From contig NZ_LMDK01000001.1 of the NCBI RefSeq assembly GCF_001425055.1, forward strand, positions 819,845 to 883,844: DNA of 64,000 nucleotides, given 5' to 3'. Made by a program: the position numbers and the translations under genes. Below are positions 52,532 to 61,501 of the stretch, one piece after another; position 1 is the first letter of the stretch, and the number at the start of each line of letters is the position of its first letter. The stretch is from Pelomonas sp. Root1237 (GTDB lineage Bacteria > Pseudomonadota > Gammaproteobacteria > Burkholderiales > Burkholderiaceae_C). Under the pieces are notes generated by a model, which was not told the origin of the DNA, searched no databases, and saw only the letters and a program-made list of their open reading frames with translations.

Positions 52532-54166
52532 TCAGCTCGCGTCCACGTTCCAGCCCTCGATCTCGAAGCGCAGCCGCCCGCGGATGCCGGGGTTGGTGGG
52601 CTTCATCTTGCCGTTGGTGGCGACCGCGCTGCTGTCAAAAGGCACGCTGACCTCGATGCGGCCCGACTTCAGCTGCTTGGCCGCGATCTCGGTGTCGGCC
52701 ATGGACACGCCGGCATCCTGCCAGGCGTATTTGACCTTCCACGCCTCGCCCTCGTTGGCTGGCGGCACCATCTCCAGGATCAGCGCATTGCGGAACAGAT
52801 AGCCGCCCTCGAAGTGCTCGTTGAGCCACAGGCGCTTTTCGATTTCGTAGTCGGGCACGCGCACGCCCAGCGTCATGCCATAGGCGAGCGACTTGCGGCG
52901 CGGGTTGATCTTGGCCCGGTTGGCGAGGAAGACGCTGCTGAGGTAGAGGCTGGCGTTTTTCTTCCAATCGGCCTGGGCCACGCAGGCGACGGAATCCTCC
53001 TCCGTGGTGCGCCGCGTCAGGTACCAGAGCTTGCCGCGCGGCGAAGCCTGCACCTCGATCTGGTAGAGGGCATTGACGGCCCGGCCGGCGTCGGCCTCCT
53101 CCTGCACCTTGTCGGGCAGGCGGATGTCGTCGATCTCCAGCCACAGGTCCACCCGCACGTCGCCGAACAGGAAGCGGGCCAGGTTCTGGAAACCCTCCTC
53201 GCTGTTGACGATGCCGAAATAGCCCGAGTGGGCGCGGTAGACGAAGGCCTTGGCACACTGGTCGGTGATGTTGCCCTTGGCGTCCAGGCCGCACAGCGTC
53301 GCGTTCTCGATCTTGACGAGGCCGTCGCTGCCATGGCCGACGAAGCTGCGCGACACGCCGGCCGCGGCTTCGTAGTCCAGCCGGTTGGTGCCCACCAGCG
53401 TGAAGACGCGCCGCGACGGGAAGCGGGCCTCAGGGATGAGGTCGGCGCGCTTGTGCTTCTTGGCAGCCGTGGCCAGGTCGAGGTAGGCCGGCATGCGCTT
53501 GTCGCGGTCAAAGTTGGAGATGTCGTTGACGCTCAGCCAGGACGGGATGTTCACGCCCAGCACGTCGATGCCGTTGTGGGGCGTCGCATAGGTGAAGAAC
53601 TTGTCGACGTGCTTGGCGACCTTCTCGGTGTCCAGCGCCACGTTCTGCAGGAAGGCGCGGCAGACCAGGCCGCCCATGGAGTGGGCAACGAGGTAGCAGC
53701 GGAAGTCGGCCGGCTTGATCTTGTTGTCGGGGTTCTTGCAGACCAGGTCGCGCACCCGGGCGATCAGCTTGGACAGCCCCTTGGCGAAGTCCTCGATCTC
53801 CGGCGTCTTGCCGCTGCCCAGATAGGAGGAAGCGGCGTCGTAATAGCGATAGATGACGATGCAGCGGTTGCCCAGCTTGTTGTCGGTCGGCTTGCCCAGG
53901 GAGTCGGCCTCCCATTCCGGGTCGACGATGTCGTAGCCGTCCTCGTAGACGTCCTTGTACTGGTACTCCGAGGCCAGCCGCACGACGGGCGACTCGAACA
54001 CGTACTTGCGGGGCCTGTCGGTCTTGTTGGGCACGGCGCGGTACATCGTCGAGCCGAGGTTGAAGCCGCAGAAGGGGTCGGCCGTGGTCTCGTCGATCTC
54101 GCCGCGCGACATCGCATAGCCGCGCACGTAGATGATGGGATGGAAGGGGGTGTCGGGCGTGGGCAT
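52532..54166 (-). CDS. Alpha/beta-hydrolase (lipase/PGAP1-like) protein
   Basis: The 544-residue protein has PIIYVRGYAMSR as its first strand and oxyanion region, and YLVAHSMGGLVCRAFL with the nucleophile Ser in the elbow GHSMG-type motif (here AHSMGG). VFTLVGTN and later GSDGLVKIENA carry candidate Asp positions, and FVYRAHSGYFGIVNS a candidate His. No signal peptide is visible, so it is probably cytosolic. About 200 C-terminal residues form a beta-rich domain of unknown type. It may be a lipase or esterase; the substrate is unknown. It is convergent with the PEP-CTERM gene, one base apart. Confidence 0.85.
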   Translation of the reverse strand: MPTPDTPFHPIIYVRGYAMSRGEIDETTADPFCGFNLGSTMYRAVPNKTDRPRKYVFESPVVRLASEYQYKDVYEDGYDIVDPEWEADSLGKPTDNKLGNRCIVIYRYYDAASSYLGSGKTPEIEDFAKGLSKLIARVRDLVCKNPDNKIKPADFRCYLVAHSMGGLVCRAFLQNVALDTEKVAKHVDKFFTYATPHNGIDVLGVNIPSWLSVNDISNFDRDKRMPAYLDLATAAKKHKRADLIPEARFPSRRVFTLVGTNRLDYEAAAGVSRSFVGHGSDGLVKIENATLCGLDAKGNITDQCAKAFVYRAHSGYFGIVNSEEGFQNLARFLFGDVRVDLWLEIDDIRLPDKVQEEADAGRAVNALYQIEVQASPRGKLWYLTRRTTEEDSVACVAQADWKKNASLYLSSVFLANRAKINPRRKSLAYGMTLGVRVPDYEIEKRLWLNEHFEGGYLFRNALILEMVPPANEGEAWKVKYAWQDAGVSMADTEIAAKQLKSGRIEVSVPFDSSAVATNGKMKPTNPGIRGRLRFEIEGWNVDAS

Positions 54167-54279
54167 GGCGGCTTCCGAGCATTGGCGACGAAGGCAACCA
54201 TAGCCCCAGCCGGGCGTTGTGAGGAGCCGTGGCGTCATCAGGGCTGAGGAGCAGACTGGCCCTGGGTTTTAATTGGCCG

Positions 54280-54822
54280 ATGACTGCTTCTCACCCCGAC
54301 CGTCCTTCACTGCGCCGCGAGCTGCTGGCCGCGCGCCGCGGCTTTGCTGCCAGCCCGGCCTTCCAGACCGCGCAGGCCGCAATCACGCTGGGCCTTCACG
54401 AGCTGCTGGCCCAGCTGGAGCCGGAACTGCTGGGCGTGTACTGGCCGCTACCCGGCGAGTTCGATCCCGGCCCTGTGCCATTCGCGCGCGCGCTGCCGTT
54501 TGCGCGCCGTGAACCCGCTGAGATGGTCTATCGCCGCTGGGACGGCGGCGTACCCGCGGCCCAGGACGAATGTGGCATCGCCTCGTCGACCGGCGCGGTC
54601 GTTGTACCCGACGTCGTGCTGGTGCCCTGCGTCGGCTTCACGCGAGAGGGCTTTCGCCTGGGCTATGGCGGCGGCTATTTCGACCGCTGGCTGGCCGAAC
54701 ACCCGGGCGTGACGACCATCGGCCTGGCATGGTCCGCGGCCGAAACCCATTTCCCCGTCGAGGCGCATGACCGTGCGTTGACGCTGATCCTCACCGAGCG
54801 CGAGCTCCTCACTCCTGAGTAA
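54280..54822 (+). CDS. 5-formyltetrahydrofolate cyclo-ligase family protein (copy 1)
   Basis: The 180-residue protein has the family's LRRELLAARRGF start, GVYWPLPGEFDP substrate loop and the ATP-binding end RLGYGGGYFDRWLA. The enzyme turns 5-formyl-THF into 5,10-methenyl-THF with ATP in the cytosol. A second family member lies at 60626 on the same strand, only about 6 kb away, and the two are clearly divergent in sequence. Here the ATG at 54280 gives the typical length. It is 6 bp from the CPA2 antiporter gene, likely one transcript. Confidence 0.9.
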   Translation: MTASHPDRPSLRRELLAARRGFAASPAFQTAQAAITLGLHELLAQLEPELLGVYWPLPGEFDPGPVPFARALPFARREPAEMVYRRWDGGVPAAQDECGIASSTGAVVVPDVVLVPCVGFTREGFRLGYGGGYFDRWLAEHPGVTTIGLAWSAAETHFPVEAHDRALTLILTERELLTPE

Positions 54823-54828
54823 TTGGCG

Positions 54829-56484
54829 ATGCACGATGGCATGACCCTGATCTCGACGCTGGCCGCTGCCTTTGGCCTGGCCCTGGTGCTGGGCCTGCTC
54901 GCGCAATGGGCGCGGCTGCCGGCCCTCGTGGGCTACTTGCTGGCCGGCGTGCTGATCGGGCCGCACACGCCGGGCTTTGTCGGCGACGTGCACCTGGCCC
55001 AGCAGCTGTCAGAGGTCGGCGTCATGCTGCTGATGTTCGGCGTGGGCCTGCATTTTTCGGTGCACGACCTGGTGTCGGTCAAGGGCATCGCACTGCCCGG
55101 TGCGCTGGTGCAGATGGCCGCGGCGACGGCGATGGGCGCGGGCCTGGCTCACGGGTGGTGGGGCTGGGACCTGGGCGCGTCGCTGGTGTTTGGCCTGGCG
55201 CTGTCGGTGGCCAGCACGGTGGTCCTGCTGCGCGCGCTGGAATCACGCGAGCTGCTGCACACCGGCAATGGCCGCATCGCCGTGGGCTGGCTGGTGGTCG
55301 AGGACCTGGCCATGGTGCTGGCCCTCGTGTTGATGCCGGTACTCAGCGGCAAGGGCGATGGCGGCGGCAACCTGGCCGTCACCATCCTGACAACCTTGCT
55401 CGCCGTGGCGGCCTTCGTGGCCGTCATGCTCATCGTTGGCCGGCGCCTGCTGCCGTGGCTGCTGTGGCAGGTCAACCGCACGGGCTCGCGCGAGCTGTTC
55501 ACGTTGGCCACCGTGGCCGCCGCCATCGGCCTGGCGGTGGGGGCGGCGGCGCTGTTCGGTGTCAGCGTGGCGCTCGGCGCCTTCTTCGCCGGCCTGGTGC
55601 TGCGCGAATCGGCGTTCAGCGAGCGCGCGGCCCACGAGAGCCTGCCGCTGCGCGACGCCTTCGCCGTGCTGTTCTTCGTTGCGGTGGGCATGCTGTTCGA
55701 CCCGCGCATCCTCGTCGAGCAGCCGTTGGCGGTGCTGGCGACGGTGGCCGTCATCCTGGTCGGCAAGACGTTCGCCGCCGGCGCGCTGGTGCTGCTGCTG
55801 CGCTATCCGCTGTCGACCGCGCTGACGGTGGCGGTCAGCCTGGCGCAGATCGGTGAATTCAGCTTCATCCTGATGGGGCTGGGGCAGAGCCTCAACCTGA
55901 TCCCCCCCGAGGCGACCAGCCTCGTCGTCGCGGGCGCCATCGTGTCCATCGCGCTGAACCCGCTGCTGTTCTCGGGCGTGGAGCCGCTGCGCCGCTGGGT
56001 GCTGAAGCGTTCGGCCTGGGCGCGCAAGCTGGAGGCACGCGACGACCCGCTGGCCGAGTTGCCGGCCGACACGCCCGAGAGCGCGCTGGCGGGCCAGGTG
56101 GTGCTGGTCGGGCACGGGTCGCTGGGCACCGCCCTGCATGACGAGCTGGGCAGCCGCCCGCTGGTGGTCATCGACCGCGATCGCGAGGTCGTCGAGAAGC
56201 TGCGTGCCGCCGGCCATGCGGCCGTGCTTGGCGACGCCAGCGAGGCCATGACGCTGGTGCAGGCCCACATTGCCCAGGCGGATTGGCTGGTGATGGCGGT
56301 GACTGATGTGCGCGTGGTGCCAGCCATGCTTGCCACGGCGCGCCAGCTCAACCCCGGGCTGCGCTGCGCTGTCGTCGCTCACACCTCCGAAGAGGCGCAG
56401 TGGCTGGGTGAGGCCGGCGTCAACCATGTGCTGCGGTCGCAGCAGGCGCTGGCACAGGCGCTCGCTCGGGTCGTGGCCGCCTAG
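54829..56484 (+). CDS. CPA2-type cation/proton antiporter (YbaL/KefB-like) with TrkA-N domain
   Basis: The 551-residue protein has about 12 membrane helices (residues ~5-385) beginning LISTLAAAFGLALVLGLLAQ and LVGYLLAGVLIGPHTPG, typical of the YbaL/KefB branch. The C-terminal RCK/TrkA-N domain has VVLVGHGSLGTALHDEL, the NAD-binding loop, and VVIDRDREVVEKL. It would exchange K+ or Na+ for protons across the inner membrane, gated by a nucleotide. It lacks an ancillary KefF/KefG gene. Its 3' end overlaps the convergent LysE gene by four bases. Confidence 0.93.
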   Translation: MHDGMTLISTLAAAFGLALVLGLLAQWARLPALVGYLLAGVLIGPHTPGFVGDVHLAQQLSEVGVMLLMFGVGLHFSVHDLVSVKGIALPGALVQMAAATAMGAGLAHGWWGWDLGASLVFGLALSVASTVVLLRALESRELLHTGNGRIAVGWLVVEDLAMVLALVLMPVLSGKGDGGGNLAVTILTTLLAVAAFVAVMLIVGRRLLPWLLWQVNRTGSRELFTLATVAAAIGLAVGAAALFGVSVALGAFFAGLVLRESAFSERAAHESLPLRDAFAVLFFVAVGMLFDPRILVEQPLAVLATVAVILVGKTFAAGALVLLLRYPLSTALTVAVSLAQIGEFSFILMGLGQSLNLIPPEATSLVVAGAIVSIALNPLLFSGVEPLRRWVLKRSAWARKLEARDDPLAELPADTPESALAGQVVLVGHGSLGTALHDELGSRPLVVIDRDREVVEKLRAAGHAAVLGDASEAMTLVQAHIAQADWLVMAVTDVRVVPAMLATARQLNPGLRCAVVAHTSEEAQWLGEAGVNHVLRSQQALAQALARVVAA

Positions 56485-57107
56485 GCTTTCTGCTTGCCGC
56501 CAAAGGCCGCATACAGGCCCAGCGCGAAGTACACCAGCGCCGACACATAGCGCCCGCGGCCGCTGGCGTCGCGCAGCAGTGGCTTCATCCAGCCGGCCAG
56601 CAGCGCATAGCCGCTGTCCGTCAATGCCGCCACCGCGACGAAGAGACCACTGAGCGTCAGCGCCTGTGCGGCCTGCGAACCCTCGGGATGCAGGAACTGC
56701 GGAATGAAGGCGGCGAAGAACAGCGTCGTCTTGGGGTTGAGCAACGCGACGAAGAAGCCGTCGCGGAAGAGCTTGCGTGGCTCGGCGGGTGCAGGCGGCG
56801 TGCCGTCAGCCACTGCGGCCGGCTGGCGCAGGGCCTGGATGCCAAGGTAGACGAGATAGGCCGCGCCGGCCCAGCGCACGGCGGTGAAGGCCAGCGACGA
56901 CGCTGCGAACAGCGCCGCCAGGCCGATGGACGCGCCGACCGCATTCGTCAAATTGCCGAGGGCGACGCCGGCGACCGACGCCAGGCCTGCCGTGCGCCCC
57001 TGCGCCAGCGTGCGCGCGACGATGAAGACGACGCCGGGGCCCGGCGTCAGCGCGAGCACCAGGGTGGCGATCAGGAAGGCGTAGAGGGCGGCGCCGGTGG
57101 GCAGCAT
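56481..57107 (-). CDS. LysE/RhtB-family amino-acid exporter
   Basis: The 208-residue inner-membrane protein has six helices and starts with the family motif ALTPGPGVVFIVARTLAQGRTAGL (key part PGPGVVFIVARTL), followed by GNLTNAVGASIGLAAL and FRDGFFVALLNPKTTLFFAAFIP. It exports an amino acid or derivative. The substrate is unknown. The next gene downstream in the same direction is only 10 bp away on its upstream side, so it probably belongs to the DUF4199-LysE transcript. Confidence 0.93.
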   Translation of the reverse strand: MLPTGAALYAFLIATLVLALTPGPGVVFIVARTLAQGRTAGLASVAGVALGNLTNAVGASIGLAALFAASSLAFTAVRWAGAAYLVYLGIQALRQPAAVADGTPPAPAEPRKLFRDGFFVALLNPKTTLFFAAFIPQFLHPEGSQAAQALTLSGLFVAVAALTDSGYALLAGWMKPLLRDASGRGRYVSALVYFALGLYAAFGGKQKA

Positions 57108-57117
57108 GGGTGCCTCC

Positions 57118-57651
57118 TCAGATCCGCTTCGAAGCCATGAAGCGCGGGTTGCGCAGCAAGGCCGCCGAGATCAGTGACACCAGCAGGCCGACCGGCACGA
57201 TCTCGGCCATGGTCATCGGGAAGCGGAACAGCGGGTTGGCGTAGTTGCGTTTGAACTCGTCCATCTCGGCCGCAAGCTTGGCCAACTCCGCCTCGGGCAG
57301 GCCCTTGGCCTTGCTCTGGGCCATGTACATCTTGGCCCACTCGGTGCCGAAGTCCAGCTTGGTGACGGCCAGCGTGACTTCCCAGGCCGCCGCATAAACG
57401 ACGCCTGCGACGAGGCTGATGGCCAGGCCCAGCGCGAAGGCGGGCCAGAAACGGATGACGCCGCCGAGTTCGTCGTCACGGCGGCGCTTGATGGCGACGA
57501 AGATCAGGCTCAGCGCGATCAGCATCAGCGTGTAGCCGATGACCATGCCGTGAGCCGGCGGCGCCCCCCGGTTCAGGATCAGCAGGGCGAACAGCGGGAT
57601 GCCGGCAGCCAAGCCGGCGACGGCACCGAAGCACACGATGGTTTTCAGCAT
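57118..57651 (-). CDS. DUF4199-family membrane protein
   Basis: The 177-residue protein has four membrane helices (FGAVAGLAAGIPLFALLIL, MVIGYTLMLIALSLIFVAI, FALGLAISLVAGVVYAAAW, PVGLLVSLISAALL) with the conserved YTLMLIALSLIF...KRRRD stretch of DUF4199 after the second. The loop between helices 3 and 4 is charged. The function of the family is not known. It lies 10 bp upstream of the LysE gene and follows the LysR gene by 40 bp on the same strand. Confidence 0.85.
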   Translation of the reverse strand: MLKTIVCFGAVAGLAAGIPLFALLILNRGAPPAHGMVIGYTLMLIALSLIFVAIKRRRDDELGGVIRFWPAFALGLAISLVAGVVYAAAWEVTLAVTKLDFGTEWAKMYMAQSKAKGLPEAELAKLAAEMDEFKRNYANPLFRFPMTMAEIVPVGLLVSLISAALLRNPRFMASKRI

Positions 57652-57691
57652 GGGCCGATGTTCAGACCGGCCCGGCCGGTAGCGCAACAGG

Positions 57692-58648
57692 TCAGACCCC
57701 TGCCACCTGTGCCCGCGTGATGGCCGCCTGCTCGCGCACCCAGTCCGCAAACTGCTGCACCTCGGGCCGGCGCGCGGCGTTCGGGCCCAGCATCATCCAG
57801 TAGCTGAACGGGCAGCCCAGCCGTCCGGCCTTGCCGAAGGGCTCGACGAGCTCGCGGCGCGTCAGATGTTCGTGCACCAGGGGCAGGCGGGCCAGCGCTA
57901 CACCCTGACCGGTCAGCGCGGCCTGCACCTGCTGGTAGGTGAAGTTCAGGTACAGCCAGCGGCGCGGCTGCAGATCGTGCTCCCCCATTTCGGTCAGCCA
58001 ACGACGCCAGCTCAGGAACTCGGCGCTGGGACGGGCGTCGTCTTCTTCGGCCAGCGCATGGCCGGCGAGGTCGGCGGCGCGCTTCAGCGGCGCCGGTGGG
58101 TTCTGCAGATACCAGGGGCTGACGCAGGGCGACAGCAGCTCCTCGAAGAGCTGCTCGGCGTCCGCCGGCACCGAGGGACGGTCGTCATAGCGCAACGCCA
58201 GGTCGCTTTCGCCGTCCTCCAGGTCGACCTTGCGGTCATAGGCCGACACGCGGATGTCGATGTCGGCATGCTCACGCTGGAAGGCCTCCATGCGCGGGAT
58301 CAGCCACAGCGATGCGAAGGACGCAAAGGTGCTGACGTTGACGACGCGCCGGCCACGCGAGCGGCGGATCTGGCGCACGGTCTGGTCCAGCCGGGACAGC
58401 ACGGCCACGGCGGTGGGCAGCAGCACGGCACCGTCGCTGGACAGCTCCACCTTGCGCGTGCCGCGCAGGAAGAGCACGCAGCCGATCTCCTCCTCCAACG
58501 ACTGGATCTGCCGGCTGATGGCCGACTGCGTCAGGCTCAGTTCCTCGGCCGCCGCGCGGAAGGACAGCAGGCGGGCGACGGCCTCGAAGGCACGCAGCGG
58601 ACCGATGGACAGGGGTCTTTGGCGGACTGGTTGCTTCGGCTGATTCAT
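57692..58648 (-). CDS. LysR-family transcriptional regulator (GcvA-like)
   Basis: The 318-residue protein has the N-terminal winged helix AFEAVARLLSFRAAAEELSLTQSAISRQI (key part LSLTQSAISRQIQSLEEEIG) and a C-terminal effector domain starting VNVSTFASFASLWLIPRM, as in GcvA-type regulators. It is divergent from the DUF2917 gene 90 bp away and upstream of DUF4199-LysE on its own strand. Both are plausible targets. The DUF2917/LysR pairing recurs in Burkholderiales. Confidence 0.93.
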   Translation of the reverse strand: MNQPKQPVRQRPLSIGPLRAFEAVARLLSFRAAAEELSLTQSAISRQIQSLEEEIGCVLFLRGTRKVELSSDGAVLLPTAVAVLSRLDQTVRQIRRSRGRRVVNVSTFASFASLWLIPRMEAFQREHADIDIRVSAYDRKVDLEDGESDLALRYDDRPSVPADAEQLFEELLSPCVSPWYLQNPPAPLKRAADLAGHALAEEDDARPSAEFLSWRRWLTEMGEHDLQPRRWLYLNFTYQQVQAALTGQGVALARLPLVHEHLTRRELVEPFGKAGRLGCPFSYWMMLGPNAARRPEVQQFADWVREQAAITRAQVAGV

Positions 58649-58738
58649 GCGTGAATGGTATCAATCGGCGCCGCGGAGTCATTGGACCGCCTTGGGTGAA
58701 ATAAGCAGAATCCCTGACATCAACCCAGGAGTCTCATC

Positions 58739-59035
58739 ATGAGCGACGCGCAATCTGTTTGGCATTTGGACGGTGGCCGGGCCATGACCTTGGCCGGTGG
58801 CGCCGAGTCTCGCCGCCTGGCGGTGGCCCGTGGCCGCGTCTGGCTGACGCTGTCGGGCACCCCCGACGAGCCGGCCGAAGACAAGTGGCTGGAGGCTGGC
58901 GAGGCCGTGGCGCTGGCGCCGGGCCAGACGGCGGTGCTGGAAGGCTGGCCCGCCGCCGACTTCGAGCTGTTGGTGCCGCCGGTGTCAGCCTCGGCGAGCC
59001 GTGGTTTTCTTGCCCGCCGGTTTTTGGGCCGCTGA
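58739..59035 (+). CDS. DUF2917 protein
   Basis: The 98-residue protein has the cupin-like DUF2917 pattern: RAMTLAGGAESRRLAVARGRVWLTLSG (key part LAVARGRVWLTLSG), then WLEAGEAVALAPGQTAVLEGW. It is small and cytosolic. AGGAG precedes the ATG. Divergent from the LysR gene, it is a likely target of that regulator. Its last 51 bases overlap the end of the convergent TfoX-like gene. The function of the family is unknown. Confidence 0.88.
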   Translation: MSDAQSVWHLDGGRAMTLAGGAESRRLAVARGRVWLTLSGTPDEPAEDKWLEAGEAVALAPGQTAVLEGWPAADFELLVPPVSASASRGFLARRFLGR

Positions 59036-59392
59036 TTTCTTCCTGGCCACGGGCTTCGCGGCCTTGGCGTTGGCGGCACGCAAGGCCGCCTCGAGCGCCA
59101 GCCGCGCCCAGGGCAGCATCAGCGCAGGTGATTCCAGCGTCTCCTCGGGCGGCTGGTAGTAGCTCATCACCTGGCGCTCGCCGTTCTTGGTACCGTAGCT
59201 GAAGGGCTCGCAGCCGGCTGCGACGAAACGCTCACGCGACACGTCGTCGGTCTTCAGATAGAGCTGGTTCGAGATGACCAAGGCCATGAACAGGCCGTCC
59301 ACGTAGATGCCGTGGCCGCCAAACATGCGGCGCGGCCGCACCGGGCCGAGGGGCTGCAGCAGCTCGACGCAGAGCTCGATGAAGGCGTCCAT
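58985..59392 (-). CDS. TfoX N-terminal-domain family protein
   Basis: The 135-residue protein carries the TfoX/Sxy N-terminal domain: VRPRRMFGGHGIYVDGLFMALVISNQLYLKTDD (key parts RRMFGGHGIYVDG and LYLKTDD), followed by CEPFSYG and QVMSYYQPPEE. A Lys/Ala-rich tail (KAAKPVARKKSAAQKPAGKK) resembles histone H1-like tails and may bind nucleic acid. It lacks the TfoX C-terminal domain, so a role in competence is not implied. It overlaps the DUF2917 gene tail-to-tail by 51 bp and is 6 bp from the desaturase gene. Confidence 0.9.
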   Translation of the reverse strand: MDAFIELCVELLQPLGPVRPRRMFGGHGIYVDGLFMALVISNQLYLKTDDVSRERFVAAGCEPFSYGTKNGERQVMSYYQPPEETLESPALMLPWARLALEAALRAANAKAAKPVARKKSAAQKPAGKKTTARRG

Positions 59393-59398
59393 GCGTGA

Positions 59399-60526
59399 TC
59401 AGCCCTTCCAGGTGAACGGGAAGTGCAGCTGGCGCAGGAAGCCGTCGGGCACATAGTCACCCAGCACGCCGTAGTGCTCCGGCCATTTGCGATCCGACTG
59501 CACGGCGGTGCCGAACAGGTGGTCCAGGAAGGCGAAGTGAGCCGCGTAGTTCTTGTCCAGCGCCTCCTGGTCCTGCGAGTGGTGCCAGTGGTGGAAGTTG
59601 GGCGTCACGATGAGGTAGCGCAGCGGCCCCAGGCGCACGCTGACGTTGGCGTGGTTGAACACGGCCTGGAAGCCGACGACGACGATGTAGGCGTCGATGA
59701 CTTCCTTGCTGAAGCCCAGCACGAAGATGGGTGCCAGCACCAGGGTGCGCGTGATGATGAGCTCCAGGATGTGCTGGCGCGAGCCGGCCAGCCAGTCCAT
59801 GCTCTTCACGCTGTGGTGCACGGCATGCAGCCGCCACAGCGTCGGCACCTCGTGATAGGCGCGGTGCGTCCAGTACTGCACCAGGTCGGCCACCAGGATG
59901 ATGAGAAAGAGGGCGACGGGGAAGGGCAGGCCCTGCACCCAGCCCTGGATGCCGTCTTTGGCCGCCCAGCCGAAGAACTTGTGCACCAGGAGATTGGTGG
60001 CCAGCATCACGAAGCCCACGGCCAGGTGGTTGACGATGAAGTGGTGGAAATCCGTCTGCCACTCGGGGCGGAACACCGGCTGGTCACGGCGCAGCGCGAA
60101 CAGCTTCTCGATGAAGACGAAGATCAGCGTCGAGCCCAGCAGGTCGAGGATGAACCAGTCCAGGCCGACATAGGGCGTGTGGTCGGGGAAGTTCGGGTCC
60201 ACCTCGACCTTGTGCCCGCCCAGCGCCAATGCCAGGCCCAGCAGCACGAAGGTCCACAGCGCCAGCCAGCGCATGCGGCTGAACACGATGTTGAACAGCG
60301 CCAGCCCGCCGGACAGCACCAAGGCCCAGTACAGCAGGCGCCGGATCACGTCGACGTCGTAGGACTGGCGCAACTGCGGCGTCGTCAGGTATTCGGGGAA
60401 GTGGAAGGCCAGCACGCCGAGGAAGCACAGGATGGCCAGCGTGAGCGCGATGACGCCGCTGATCATGCCGCGGCCCGGCTTGAGCGCCCCGCTTGATTCG
60501 CTGAGCTGGTTGAGCTTGTTCAGCAC
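59399..60526 (-). CDS. Sterol desaturase/fatty-acid hydroxylase-family membrane enzyme
   Basis: The 375-residue protein has several membrane helices and the three His clusters that hold a di-iron centre: HRAYHEV (HxxxH), HAVHHSVK (HxxHH) and NFHHWHHSQ (HxxHH). They are spaced as in the sterol desaturase/C-4 methyl oxidase family. It would hydroxylate or desaturate a lipid in the inner membrane. The substrate is unknown. The start is a GTG with GGGAGAA in front. It is divergent from the second formyl-THF ligase gene. Confidence 0.92.
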   Translation of the reverse strand: MLNKLNQLSESSGALKPGRGMISGVIALTLAILCFLGVLAFHFPEYLTTPQLRQSYDVDVIRRLLYWALVLSGGLALFNIVFSRMRWLALWTFVLLGLALALGGHKVEVDPNFPDHTPYVGLDWFILDLLGSTLIFVFIEKLFALRRDQPVFRPEWQTDFHHFIVNHLAVGFVMLATNLLVHKFFGWAAKDGIQGWVQGLPFPVALFLIILVADLVQYWTHRAYHEVPTLWRLHAVHHSVKSMDWLAGSRQHILELIITRTLVLAPIFVLGFSKEVIDAYIVVVGFQAVFNHANVSVRLGPLRYLIVTPNFHHWHHSQDQEALDKNYAAHFAFLDHLFGTAVQSDRKWPEHYGVLGDYVPDGFLRQLHFPFTWKG

Positions 60527-60625
60527 TGGTGGTTCTCCCTGCGTTTCCGTTGGGTCGGGACTCTAGCGAGGTCGGCGCTTGGCCCACAATGGCCAGATTC
60601 ACAGGTCCGGAAGAAAGCCACGCTC

Positions 60626-61195
60626 TTGGACGCCAACGACCGCGCCGCCATCCGGCACAAGCTGATCGAACAACGGCTGGCCCTGCCCAACCGCCTGGAC
60701 CTGGCCGCCGAGCTGCAGGAGGTGCTGAGCGTCTGGCTGCTGCGCCGGCGCGAGACCACCATCGGTGCCTACTGGCCCATCAAGGGTGAGTTCGACCCCC
60801 TGCCCACCCTTTACCGATGGGGTGAGAACCACCCCCATCGCCGCATCGGCCTGCCGGTGGTGGACAAGGTGCATGGCACGCTGCGCTTTCATGTCTGGTA
60901 CCCCGGCTGCCCGATGGAGGAAGACGCCTTCCACATCCCCAAGCCCAAGGACACCGAGGAGTTCAAGCCCCAGCTGATGCTGGTGCCCTGCCTGGGCTTC
61001 GGACCTGCCGGCCTGCGGCTGGGCTATGGCGGTGGCTTCATGGACAAGACGCTGGCCGAGATGGATCCCAGGCCGGCGGCTGTTGGGATCGGCTATGCGC
61101 ATGGCTTTTTGCCGTTGTTGAAGCCGAGTCAGCTGGATGTGGCGTTGGATGCAATGTTGACGGAGGAGGGGGTGGTCTGGGACAAGGACGGCTGA
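60626..61195 (+). CDS. 5-formyltetrahydrofolate cyclo-ligase family protein (copy 2)
   Basis: The 189-residue protein has AIRHKLIEQRLAL, the substrate loop TIGAYWPIKGEFDP, VPCLGFGPAGLRLGYGGGFMDKTLAE and a C-terminal extension. It is a divergent paralogue of the protein at 54280; the ATP motif is RLGYGGGF rather than RLGYGGGY. It resembles the proteobacterial YgfA-like subgroup. The start is a TTG with a weak site, so the first residues are uncertain. Two such genes in one window suggest different roles, one perhaps in folate rescue and one in another ATP-using step. Confidence 0.85.
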   Translation: MDANDRAAIRHKLIEQRLALPNRLDLAAELQEVLSVWLLRRRETTIGAYWPIKGEFDPLPTLYRWGENHPHRRIGLPVVDKVHGTLRFHVWYPGCPMEEDAFHIPKPKDTEEFKPQLMLVPCLGFGPAGLRLGYGGGFMDKTLAEMDPRPAAVGIGYAHGFLPLLKPSQLDVALDAMLTEEGVVWDKDG

Positions 61196-61268
61196 GGCAG
61201 CGGGCATCTCGATTGCCGGGGTGCTCTGCCGCAGAATGGCTGCCTCGCAACCCCTGCCCAAGCTCGCC

Positions 61269-61493
61269 ATGCGTACCCTCCTGCTGACCGTCGCCCTGTC
61301 CCTGGGCTGCGCCGCTGCCTTTGCCGCGTCCAAGCCCTGCGACGAACTCAAGACCGAGATCGCCGCCAAGCTCGACGAGAAGGGCGTCAAGGGCTACGAG
61401 ATCGCTGCCGTTGACAACGACAAGGTCGGCGACGCCAAGGTCATCGGCAGCTGCGACGGCGGCACGAAGAAGCTGACCTACGTGCGCAAGTGA
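61269..61493 (+). CDS. DUF1161-family small exported protein
   Basis: The 74-residue protein has a signal peptide (LLLTVALSLGCAAAFAA) and then the family pattern CDELKTEIAAKLDEKGVKGYEI (key parts PCDELKTEI and KGVKGYEI), a short strand VVG-like KVIGSCDGG and a basic end. Two cysteines could form a disulphide in the periplasm. The role is unknown. It overlaps the open frame of the dipeptidase gene, whose preferred start is 8 bp on. Confidence 0.85.
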   Translation: MRTLLLTVALSLGCAAAFAASKPCDELKTEIAAKLDEKGVKGYEIAAVDNDKVGDAKVIGSCDGGTKKLTYVRK

Positions 61494-61501
61494 GCCGAGC
61501 G

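Noticed and set aside
58985..59392. Competence regulator TfoX
   Set aside because: Only the N-terminal domain is present. Stand-alone N-domains are common and are not shown to control competence, despite the broken comM in the same window.
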